From the NCBI GenBank assembly GCA_020052975.1, contig JAGVOC010000402.1, forward strand, positions 1 through 8,714: a DNA stretch of 8,714 nucleotides, in the 5' to 3' direction. This DNA comes from Desulfobacterales bacterium (GTDB lineage Bacteria > Desulfobacterota > Desulfobacteria > Desulfobacterales > RPRI01). The position numbers and the translations under genes are program-made. This document shows positions 1 to 6,396 of the stretch, one piece after another. The notes below the pieces were generated by a model. It had not been told where the DNA came from, did no database searches, and worked only from the letters and a program-made list of their open reading frames with translations. The number at the start of each line of letters is the position of its first letter. Position 1 is the stretch's first letter.

Positions 1-699
1 GAGGATGGGAGCGCAACAGCGCCGCTTGAGGTGTTCATAGAAGAACAAGACCAAATGCGCTTATGGGAAACGGAACCCGTCGAGATCAATGAGGCTGTTA
101 AATTGGCTCATGAGGTGTTTGAGGCGGTAGGGTCAGACTCTCAGTTACCTGAAAGATTTCCTAGAACATTGCTGCCGGAGTATGCCAAGTGGGGACAGAA
201 TCTTGCTGATGATGAAGCAGTGGAGCTGCATGTACCGGATAAGAATCCTGCTCGTTTGACCTTAGTGCATAAACAAAAGCTGGAAAAATACGTGGAAACA
301 CCGCATAGAGATCGTGTTGAAATTGGCGGAGAAGTATTTGAGGCGGATGTCAAGAAGGGTCAGTTCCATCTCTGGTCAGGTGAAGGCACTGCAGTTACAG
401 TGGTTTTCACCCCTGAGCAAGAGGATAAGGTTACAACAGCGTTGAAAGAGCATAAAACGGCTCGAATGTTTGTAAAGGGTTCAGGCGAATACTCGCCACA
501 AGGAAAACTTCTTCGAGTCTTGCATGTGGATGAATTAAGGATTACCACTACCGAGCCACATTACGACCAGTCGGCAAGGCCGATCGAGGATATGCTGGAA
601 GAACTTGCCGGCGAAATTCCTCAAGAAGAATGGGATAAACTTCCCAGTGATCTGAATGATAATTTAGATCATTACCTGTACGGGGTACCCAAGCAATGA
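1..699 (+). CDS. Probable antitoxin/partner of the adjacent PIN toxin (5' end probably outside window)
   Basis: The frame is open back to base 1, and no good ribosome binding site precedes the internal candidates GTG 31 or ATG 55, so the gene probably starts upstream of the window. From GTG 31 it would be 222 residues. The protein is acidic and soluble, with no signal peptide or membrane segment. Its C-terminal half (about residues 110-172 from GTG 31) reads as alternating beta strands with a conserved-looking core, VTVVFTPEQ, then ARMFVKGSGEYSPQGK and LRVLHVDEL. This resembles the small beta-rich or OB-like proteins often encoded just before PIN-domain genes. Its stop overlaps the next start as ATGA (696-699), which implies translational coupling. 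I infer a role as antitoxin or regulator of the PIN protein. No family is recognised with certainty, and a subunit of the restriction system is an alternative. Confidence 0.65.
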   Translation, partial: EDGSATAPLEVFIEEQDQMRLWETEPVEINEAVKLAHEVFEAVGSDSQLPERFPRTLLPEYAKWGQNLADDEAVELHVPDKNPARLTLVHKQKLEKYVETPHRDRVEIGGEVFEADVKKGQFHLWSGEGTAVTVVFTPEQEDKVTTALKEHKTARMFVKGSGEYSPQGKLLRVLHVDELRITTTEPHYDQSARPIEDMLEELAGEIPQEEWDKLPSDLNDNLDHYLYGVPKQ

Positions 700-1106
700 A
701 AACGGTTTTTGCAGATTCGCATTACTGGATTGCAATAGTGAATCTTGATGATCCATGGGCAAAGGTTGCTAAAGCAGCAAAATTAGCCTTAGGCGAGGTA
801 TGCATAGTTACAACGGACGAAGTGTTGACTGAGTTTTTAGCTGCCCTTTCAAGAGGCGAGCGTATGCGAAAACAAGCAGCAAAAATGGTCCACGCTATCC
901 TGGAAAATCCAAATGTTAAGGTTATTCCACAGACACGTGAGTCTTTTTTAAAGGGGTTGACCTTCTATGAAAACCGAAGTGACAAGGAATACAGCCTGAC
1001 CGATTGTATTTCAATGAACGTTATAAAGGCTGAATCGCTGGCAGAAGTCCTTACTAATGACCACCACTTCGAGCAGGAAGGATTTACTGTTTTGATAAAG
1101 AAATGA
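696..1106 (+). CDS. PIN-domain ribonuclease, VapC-like toxin
   Basis: This 136-residue protein spans a whole PIN domain. The acidic metal-binding residues are in the expected order: D7 in FADSHYWIA, E46 in DEVLTEFLAAL, D102 in SLTDCISM, and D121 in LTNDHHFEQEGF. PIN proteins are Mg/Mn-dependent single-strand RNA endonucleases, and as VapC-type toxins they cut tRNA, rRNA or mRNA and block translation until bound by an antitoxin. The start codon overlaps the previous gene's stop (ATGA), the usual order of antitoxin then toxin. The restriction helicase-nuclease follows after only 22 nt, so the three genes are probably one operon. The PIN assignment is firm. Whether it is a toxin or a nuclease subunit of the restriction system is inference. 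Confidence 0.88.
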   Translation: MKTVFADSHYWIAIVNLDDPWAKVAKAAKLALGEVCIVTTDEVLTEFLAALSRGERMRKQAAKMVHAILENPNVKVIPQTRESFLKGLTFYENRSDKEYSLTDCISMNVIKAESLAEVLTNDHHFEQEGFTVLIKK

Positions 1107-1128
1107 TAACAGTAAAATCACCAAAAAC

Positions 1129-3963
1129 ATGAAAACTCATACAAGTAATAAGATAGATCAGCTCATCATCAACTCTCCTTATGAAGAGCCAGGGCATTAC
1201 TGGAGCTATGACCGGGAAACCCGTCTGTTTTCCCTCAAGGAAGGTAGACGTCCGGCAGGTTATGTAATCGCCTCCGAACGGTCAAAGACTTTCGATGACC
1301 CCGGTGTTTTTATCGAAATCCCCATTGTAAATCAGATAAGGTTCCGTGTGAAGGCATGGCGTAACCATCCTACAAGTCCCTACGCCGGAGTTACAGGGAT
1401 CACGAAACGATTGCTTGAGCACTGGCAAAACCATGAAGAAAGGGAGTATCGCCGCTTCTTTTTCTGCCAGATGGAAGCGATAGAGACCCTGATCTGGCTC
1501 GTCGAAGCCCCTGAATCGGAAAAAGTAGGGATACAGATACCATCGGACGGCGGGCAGTTCAACCGCCTCTGCTCCAAGATGGCAACAGGTTCCGGCAAGA
1601 CCATTGTTATGGCAATGCTGATTGCCTGGCAGGTTTTGAACAAGGTAACCTACCCCCACGATGCCAGATTTTCTAAGCATGTTTTCGTTGTTGCACCAGG
1701 TCTGACAGTTAAGAGCCGTCTGCAGGTGCTTTTGCCTTCCGCTACCGACAACTATTACGATGAGTTCAACCTTATACCCATCGGGCTTAAGGAGAAGCTA
1801 CGGCAGGGAAAGGTCATCATCCGCAACTGGCATGCCCTCCAATGGGATAGCGAGGAAAAAATCGCCAAAAAGAAAGGCGTGGACAAACGGGGAGCAAAAA
1901 GTAACGAAGCCTACGTCCGTGAAGTGCTGGACGAAATGGCAAACGCAAACAACATCGTTGTAATCAATGACGAGGCACACCACGCATGGCGCGTGCCTGC
2001 CGAGGCAAAAGTAAAAGGCATAAAAAAGGCTGATTTAGAAGAAGCGACCATATGGGTGAACGGGCTTGATCGCATCCATGAGGCAAGAAATGTGCTGGGC
2101 TGTTATGATTTTTCGGCTACCCCATTCGCGCCATCTGGCAAGAAGAGTTCGGAAGAGGCCCTTTTCGGATGGATTGTCAGCGATTTTGGGTTGAATGACG
2201 CCATAGAGTCAGGACTGGTCAAGACCCCGAGGGTGGTAATCCGTGATGACGGCCAGTTGACAAAGGACTATAAATCCCGACTGTATCATATTTACAATGA
2301 CCCGGAAGTCAAAGATGACATTAACCGGAAGGCAGAGGCATATGAACCTCTACCCGACTTAGTGATTAACGGATATTATCTTCTCGGTAAAGACTGGCTG
2401 GAAACGGCCAAAGCATGGGAAGATGCCGGGTTTAAAACACCACCGGTCATGATCTCTGTTGCCAACCGTACAGAAACAGCCGCCCGGATCAAATACGCCT
2501 TTGATCATAAAAAGGTGCGGATCGACGAATTGTGTGTCCCGGAAAGGATACTCCATATAGATTCCAGGGTGCTTGAGATAGCCGAATCCCAGGAAGAGGC
2601 TGCATCTCTGAATGATATCGATGAAGAAGAAGGATTGAAAAACGGGTCGAATCATAGATTGACGAAAAAAGAGCGTGCAGAGTCTCTCCGCCAGATGGTC
2701 GATACTATAGGCCAGATCGATAAACCGGGCGGACATATTCAAAAGGTGATCTCTGTTGGAATGCTTTCCGAAGGCTGGGATGCAAAGACCGTAACGCATA
2801 TAATGGGCCTCCGCGCCTTTTCCAGCCAGTTGCTGTGTGAACAGGTGGTAGGTCGGGGGCTGAGACGGACTTCCTATGAGGTCAACCCGGAAACAAACCT
2901 CTTTGAAGCCGAATATGTAAATATATTTGGAGTACCCTTTACATTTCTTCCCCACGAGTCTCAGGACGGGCCACCGCCACCGCCGCCACCGCCTAAGACC
3001 CGTATTGAGCCGGTCGTTGAAAAACAGCAATTCGAGATCATCTGGCCGAATATCATCCGCATTGACCACACCTATAAACCTAGGTTAACACTTGATATTG
3101 ACAGGGTAAAGCCGCTGGAGCTGTCGTCTCATGACGCGGCAACCAGAGCGGAGCTTGCGCCTATGCTGGAAGGGAAGCCTGACATGACTCTACTCTCCAA
3201 GATAGACCTGGAAGAGCTGGGTAGAAAGTTCAGGATGCAAAAGGTCATCTTTGAAACCGCGCGAGATGTTTTTGACCAGATGAAACCCGGTTGGAAAGGA
3301 AACAAGGAATATCTGCTGAGCCAATTGATACGGCTGGTTGATTCATTTATCGCATCTGAAAAAATTCGGATTCTGCCTCCCCTCTTTCATCAGGATGATA
3401 CCAGACGGCGTATCCTATTAACACTGAATATGAACAAGGTGGTTCAACATATATGGGAAGCTATCCGTTTTGAAAATGCAGAATCCATTGAACCGATCTT
3501 CGATAGAGATCACCCCATTCGCTCTACCGGCAATATGCAGACGTGGTACACCGGCAAGCCCTGTGAACATGCTCGAAAATCTCACATCAATATGTGTGTT
3601 TTTGACAGCACATGGGAAGCCAGTGAATCCTTTGAACTTGACCGAAATTCCAATGTGGAAGCCTGGGTTAAGAATGACCACCTGGGTTTTGAAATCCTCT
3701 ATATTTTCAGTGGGGTAGTTAGAAAATACCGTCCGGATTTCATTATCAGGCTCAAAACCGGCGATTTTCTCATACTCGAAACCAAAGGCAAAGACACTCA
3801 GCGTGATAAAACGAAACGTGAGTTCCTCAATGAATGGGTAATGGCTGTCAATGGACACGGCGGTTTCGGAAGATGGAAGTGGGCCGTGTCAAGAAACCCC
3901 GCGGATGTGGAAGGGATTATTGGGAGTGCTGTGAGGGCACAGCAAATGCAGAGGGAGAGTTAA
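1129..3963 (+). CDS. Type III-like restriction endonuclease, Res-type helicase-nuclease (BPTD_3080-like)
   Basis: This is a 944-residue ATP-dependent DNA translocase and nuclease. The N-terminal INSPYEEPGHYWSYD and GRRPAGYV segments match restriction enzymes of the BPTD_3080 type as I remember them. Helicase motifs are complete: Walker A MATGSGKT (151-158), Walker B DEAH (281-284) followed by HAWR, motif III YDFSATP (326-332), and motif VI EQVVGRGLRR (571-580). Eight consecutive prolines (615-622) separate the helicase core from the C-terminal part. A PD-(D/E)XK site lies at P869-D870 and E884-T885-K886 in YRPDFIIR and ILETKGK. The family acts in the cytoplasm, translocating on and cutting unmodified DNA, and needs a modification methyltransferase, which is absent here and expected upstream. 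There is no evident Shine-Dalgarno before ATG 1129, so coupling to the PIN gene is likely. All key residues are present and the length is normal. Confidence 0.93.
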   Translation: MKTHTSNKIDQLIINSPYEEPGHYWSYDRETRLFSLKEGRRPAGYVIASERSKTFDDPGVFIEIPIVNQIRFRVKAWRNHPTSPYAGVTGITKRLLEHWQNHEEREYRRFFFCQMEAIETLIWLVEAPESEKVGIQIPSDGGQFNRLCSKMATGSGKTIVMAMLIAWQVLNKVTYPHDARFSKHVFVVAPGLTVKSRLQVLLPSATDNYYDEFNLIPIGLKEKLRQGKVIIRNWHALQWDSEEKIAKKKGVDKRGAKSNEAYVREVLDEMANANNIVVINDEAHHAWRVPAEAKVKGIKKADLEEATIWVNGLDRIHEARNVLGCYDFSATPFAPSGKKSSEEALFGWIVSDFGLNDAIESGLVKTPRVVIRDDGQLTKDYKSRLYHIYNDPEVKDDINRKAEAYEPLPDLVINGYYLLGKDWLETAKAWEDAGFKTPPVMISVANRTETAARIKYAFDHKKVRIDELCVPERILHIDSRVLEIAESQEEAASLNDIDEEEGLKNGSNHRLTKKERAESLRQMVDTIGQIDKPGGHIQKVISVGMLSEGWDAKTVTHIMGLRAFSSQLLCEQVVGRGLRRTSYEVNPETNLFEAEYVNIFGVPFTFLPHESQDGPPPPPPPPKTRIEPVVEKQQFEIIWPNIIRIDHTYKPRLTLDIDRVKPLELSSHDAATRAELAPMLEGKPDMTLLSKIDLEELGRKFRMQKVIFETARDVFDQMKPGWKGNKEYLLSQLIRLVDSFIASEKIRILPPLFHQDDTRRRILLTLNMNKVVQHIWEAIRFENAESIEPIFDRDHPIRSTGNMQTWYTGKPCEHARKSHINMCVFDSTWEASESFELDRNSNVEAWVKNDHLGFEILYIFSGVVRKYRPDFIIRLKTGDFLILETKGKDTQRDKTKREFLNEWVMAVNGHGGFGRWKWAVSRNPADVEGIIGSAVRAQQMQRES

Positions 3964-3978
3964 TGGAGTCAGGTCTCC

Positions 3979-4015
3979 ACTTTTCACTAAACAGAGAACT
4001 AATGTTCAGCCCTTA
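3979..4015 (+). repeat. Direct repeat copy A, downstream of the restriction gene
   Basis: This 37-nt stretch starts 15 nt after the restriction gene's stop and matches 5004-5040 at 31 of 37 positions without gaps. The shared core is AAACAGAGAAC, followed by AAT, TTC and GCC blocks. The last three bases (TTA) are also the first bases of the palindromic element at 4013-4225, so the element abuts or was inserted at the end of this copy. A weak 4-bp hairpin GGAG/CTCC (3965-3978) followed by ACTTTTC lies just upstream and might contribute to termination, but it is too short to call a terminator. Confidence 0.65.
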
Positions 4016-4225
4016 ATTAGTTCATCCTGAAAAATGAAAAATTTCCTTTGGAGCGAACATGAGCAGGATTTTTGGGGCACCTATCTTGACGAAGCGAAAA
4101 ATAAGCATTTTCAGGTGGTTGAGCCCGAAGGGTGAGTTCTGAAAATGCCTGAAGCGAGTCATAGATGGGTCAAAAAACCTGAGCCAGAGAGCGGAAAAGG
4201 GAATTTTTCAGTGTGGACTAATTAA
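4013..4225. repeat. 213-bp imperfect palindrome, MITE-like element
   Basis: This explains nearly all of the gene-free stretch 3964-4262. The ends are perfect inverted repeats TTAATTAGT (4013-4021) and ACTAATTAA (4217-4225). They continue in the same register as CTGAAAAAT (4027-4035) against ATTTTTCAG (4203-4211). Further in, CACCTATCTTGAC (4078-4090) pairs imperfectly with GTCATAGATGGGT (4158-4170), and GCATTTTCAG (4105-4114) pairs with CTGAAAATGC (4139-4148). The tip contains CCC GAA GGG (4124-4132). It has no coding capacity. The size and full-length palindromy fit a non-autonomous miniature inverted-repeat element or a long structured intergenic repeat. No clear target-site duplication outside the TTAA ends is visible. 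It may also act as a transcription barrier after the restriction gene. Confidence 0.75.
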
Positions 4226-4262
4226 AAAATGTCACGGAAAGTTTAAAAAAGGAGGCGTTATT

Positions 4263-4583
4263 ATGCTGTCCAGGAGAGACAACAAGATTCTTGATGAGTT
4301 TGCTTCTTTGGTTCGTGAGCGCTTTTCAGACGCACGGGTCTGGGCTTTTGGATCCAGAACCAAAGGCGAGGCAACACAAGAGTCTGATCTTGATGTTTGT
4401 GTGGTTGTGAAAAGGCTGGATGATTCAGTTGACAGGACTATCATGGATATTGCGTGGCAGGTTGGGTTTGAGCATGATATTATTATATCAACGGTCACAT
4501 ATTCACAGCAGGAATTTGAAACAGGGCCCTGTTCTAAAAGCACCCTGGTTCAAAATGTCCTGAGTGCGGGAGTGGCGGTATGA
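4263..4583 (+). CDS. MNT-type minimal nucleotidyltransferase, antitoxin of an MNT/HEPN pair
   Basis: This 106-residue protein is a single nucleotidyltransferase domain. It carries the full GS-X10-D-X-D signature: G30-S31, then D42 and D44 in GSRTKGEATQESDLD, with a likely third carboxylate at D72 in FEHDIII. In characterised pairs such as MntA/HepT the nucleotidyltransferase adds AMP groups from ATP to the HEPN toxin and silences it. With all catalytic residues present this copy should be active. A strong ribosome binding site GGAGG (4251-4255) sits 7 nt before ATG 4263. The stop overlaps the HEPN start as ATGA. The gene lies directly after the palindromic element, and no promoter is obvious upstream, so transcription could start within that element. 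The domain call is firm; the modification activity is by analogy with the family. Confidence 0.9.
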   Translation: MLSRRDNKILDEFASLVRERFSDARVWAFGSRTKGEATQESDLDVCVVVKRLDDSVDRTIMDIAWQVGFEHDIIISTVTYSQQEFETGPCSKSTLVQNVLSAGVAV

Positions 4584-4984
4584 AGGAAGAACGTGAGGTT
4601 CTGGTTCAGTATCGACTTGAACAGGCAGAAGAATCCCTTGAGTCTGCGCAACTTCTCCTGGATAATAAGAAATACCGTCCATCTGTAAGCCGATCATATT
4701 ATGGTATGTTCTATGCTATTCTGGCGTTGCTGGCAATTGAAGGACGTCATACGTCGAAGCATTCGGGGGCCATCGCTATGTTTAACCGGGAGTTTGTCAA
4801 AAAGGGCATGCTCGATAAGAATTTTTCCCGATGGCTCCAGGAGGCCTTTGATTTACGCCAGCGGGCCGACTACAGGGAGATGTTTTCCATTTCTTACGAA
4901 AGAACAAAGGAAGTATTAGAGCATGCCAGGGCCTTTGTGACTGAAGTAAAGCACCTGATTGAAAAGATAAGGGATCAGGGTTGA
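4580..4984 (+). CDS. HEPN-domain protein (UPF0332-like), toxin of the MNT/HEPN pair
   Basis: This 134-residue all-helical protein has the HEPN core segment SRSYYGMFYAILALL (37-51), then KHSGAIAMF (60-68) and RQRADY (93-98), the pattern of the UPF0332/HEPN group. HEPN toxins are metal-independent RNases that usually use an R-X4-6-H motif. Here the position after R38 where His may occur (RSYYGMFH in some relatives) is Tyr45, a common form in this subgroup. An R56-X4-H61 pair occurs nearby, but whether it is catalytic cannot be judged. The start overlaps the nucleotidyltransferase stop (ATGA), so the two are translated together and probably form a complex. I infer a toxin neutralised by its partner. 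An inactive HEPN that binds substrate for the nucleotidyltransferase is the alternative. Confidence 0.87.
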   Translation: MKEEREVLVQYRLEQAEESLESAQLLLDNKKYRPSVSRSYYGMFYAILALLAIEGRHTSKHSGAIAMFNREFVKKGMLDKNFSRWLQEAFDLRQRADYREMFSISYERTKEVLEHARAFVTEVKHLIEKIRDQG

Positions 4985-5003
4985 GGATATCTGCCATCTC
5001 TAT

Positions 5004-5040
5004 ACTTTTCCCAAAACAGAGAACCAATATTCTGCCTTTA
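5004..5040 (+). repeat. Direct repeat copy B, downstream of the HEPN gene
   Basis: This is the second copy of the 37-nt repeat seen at 3979-4015, identical at 31 of 37 positions and beginning 19 nt after the HEPN stop. The two copies have the same orientation and lie 1025 nt apart, bracketing the palindrome and the MNT/HEPN pair. The rest of the gap to about 5173 shows no gene; a short CCGA/TCGG hairpin around 5058-5070 is too weak to call. Confidence 0.65.
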
Positions 5041-5173
5041 TAAAACAACCTTGGCTAAATCCCGACAGAATCGGTACTAGCAATGGCAAAAGCTAGGAGA
5101 TTGTAATGTGGTTTTGGCCGAGAGAGTGACAAATATAGGTTCAAAAAAGAAAATGAAAAGAAAAGCTTTGTCC

Positions 5174-5204
5174 TTGACACCCTGTCTTAGCTGTTAAGTA
5201 TGTT
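5174..5204 (+). promoter_or_regulatory. Candidate sigma70-type promoter for the nucleotidyltransferase gene
   Basis: A perfect -35 box TTGACA (5174-5179) is followed at 19 nt by TATGTT (5199-5204), which matches the -10 consensus at 4 of 6 positions. The spacing is longer than the ideal 17 nt, and no better -10 box exists at 16-18 nt. It lies just upstream of the GAGGTG ribosome binding site (5211-5216) of the small ORF at 5222. Confidence 0.35.
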
Positions 5205-5221
5205 GCTTTAGAGGTGATTTT

Positions 5222-5305
5222 ATGAAACTTACAAAAAAGAGAAGAAAAAGATTGAGGAGAGTTAGACAAGATTATCATGGGCGATATCATTGGTCTTACA
5301 GATGA
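5222..5305 (+). CDS. Possible 27-residue very basic leader peptide
   Basis: This is an ATG-initiated ORF of 27 codons preceded by a good ribosome binding site (GAGGTG at 5211-5216, 5 nt spacing) and a candidate promoter. The product begins MKLTKKRRKRLRRVRQ and holds 12 Lys/Arg residues. It has no recognisable domain. Its 3' end overlaps the first 29 nt of the next gene in another frame. That gene's own start at 5277 has a purine-rich site (GAGGAGA, 5254-5260) at the long spacing of 16 nt. The small ORF could therefore be a leader that couples or tunes translation of the nucleotidyltransferase. Chance is a real alternative, because an A/G-rich stretch naturally codes for Lys and Arg. Confidence 0.35.
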   Translation: MKLTKKRRKRLRRVRQDYHGRYHWSYR

Positions 5306-6278
5306 AGAACAGCTTGAAGTATATAAGGCTGTGGTTGATCTGGTCAGATCTAGGATTGATAAGGCACAGAGCGTTAAGAAGAGAAAAAAGCTTAACCCAG
5401 TCACTCGAAAGGCCGGATTAGGTCCAGACTCAGACCATGCCCGATGGGCCATCGGTGAGATCAAAGCCTTGCTTTACTCTTACCGGAAATGGGTACACAG
5501 TATAGTGATGATCGGCAGCTACGCTCTGGGGCGGGCCGGGCGTCATTCTGACGTGGACTTTCTTCTCCTGCTGAAAAAGGGAGAAAAGACCAGAATAATT
5601 CGTTCTATTCTATTTGATTATAAGCTAAGCTTTAGATGTGATGACGAAAACAGAGACCCGGTTGAGATGCAGATAGTAGATTTTAATGAAAGGGACATTG
5701 AGCGCGTTTTCGAACTCTCAACGCCACTAGCTTACGCTGCTCGCTACGGTGTGGTCATTCAGGATGACGGTTGGTTTAAGACGCTTCTTTCCAGGCCATA
5801 TCCCAAATGGCCCACCAGAGACGGTGCAGTAGAAGTTTTTACGCGCTGGATTGTATGGATGTACTACCGCTGTGCAGTTGATTTAAAACGTGAGATGGCG
5901 GAAGACCACGGGCCGGATGGGCTTTGCACTCAAAATGGCAAATGCATGGGACATTTCAGTGGGGATATTTTGGCGAGAGTTATTTTAAGAATGCTATACG
6001 TGACTTTACCTGAAAGAGGCCTTCTCCCACTTTGTAAACCCGAGGCAGCAGCCATGGCATTGGATGTATACGGCAGACATGCGTATAAACCCGTTGCTCT
6101 GACCATGAATGTTCTAAGGAAGGACAGGGCCATCACCTATCACGAGTTTCAAGTGCTTTTTCCCTTCGCTCAAAGGCTTTTTCGTGAGTGTCTGAGGATA
6201 TGTGGTCACGAGAACCCTAAGGTAATTGAGGCGCTCCGGTATAACGCTGAAATCTATAAACGTCTTGGGAATAGGTGA
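5277..6278 (+). CDS. Stand-alone nucleotidyltransferase-fold protein with helical C-terminal region
   Basis: This 333-residue protein has the GS-X10-D-X-D signature G80-S81...D92-V93-D94 within GSYALGRAGRHSDVDFL. A third acidic residue is probably E130 in PVEMQIVDF. The catalytic set is therefore intact, and transfer of a nucleotide to a protein, RNA or small molecule is expected. The C-terminal part (about 180-333) is mostly helical, with MYYRCAVDLKREMAED and a GLCTQNGKCMG segment holding two cysteines. I do not recognise it, though a HEPN-like or substrate-binding helical domain is plausible. An in-frame TGA at 5253-5255 limits the start to ATG 5277 or nearby rare codons. No separate toxin gene adjoins it, unlike the smaller MNT/HEPN pair upstream. 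The substrate is unknown. Confidence 0.85.
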   Translation: MGDIIGLTDEEQLEVYKAVVDLVRSRIDKAQSVKKRKKLNPVTRKAGLGPDSDHARWAIGEIKALLYSYRKWVHSIVMIGSYALGRAGRHSDVDFLLLLKKGEKTRIIRSILFDYKLSFRCDDENRDPVEMQIVDFNERDIERVFELSTPLAYAARYGVVIQDDGWFKTLLSRPYPKWPTRDGAVEVFTRWIVWMYYRCAVDLKREMAEDHGPDGLCTQNGKCMGHFSGDILARVILRMLYVTLPERGLLPLCKPEAAAMALDVYGRHAYKPVALTMNVLRKDRAITYHEFQVLFPFAQRLFRECLRICGHENPKVIEALRYNAEIYKRLGNR

Positions 6279-6291
6279 TAAACTTATCAGA

Positions 6292-6372
6292 AGGATATAA
6301 AGATTACAAATAGCTATACATAAAAAATTGACGGACTCGTAAAAAGTCAAAATTTGGTTGATAGGATATAAA
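6292..6372 (+). repeat. Short direct repeat AGGATATAAA before the RT-like/DUF3883 gene
   Basis: AGGATATAAA occurs at 6292-6301 and again at 6363-6372, both in the 118-nt gap before the next gene. Between them lies TTGAC (6328-6332) facing GTCAA (6346-6350), a small inverted repeat. The arrangement could be a regulator-binding region, but 10-bp repeats in AT-rich DNA can arise by chance. No convincing -10 box follows the TTGACG at 6328. Confidence 0.3.
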
Positions 6373-6396
6373 TGCAGAGCGGGAAAGGGTTGAGAG

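Noticed and set aside
2359..3069. Long open frame of 236 codons on the - strand
   Set aside because: It lies fully antisense to the helicase core of the restriction gene, whose + strand motifs are intact, and its translation shows no recognisable domain.
3418..3858. Open frame of 146 codons on the - strand
   Set aside because: It is antisense to the C-terminal nuclease region of the restriction gene and has no domain or ribosome binding site.
3964..5040. Integron-type attC sites around the MNT/HEPN pair
   Set aside because: The repeats show no paired RYYYAAC/GTTRRRY core sites and no integrase is present in the window.
5050..5121. Weak similarity between CCTTGGCTAAA and TTTTGGCCGAG suggesting a second palindromic element
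   Set aside because: Only short, mismatched ends match and the interior does not pair, so chance is sufficient.
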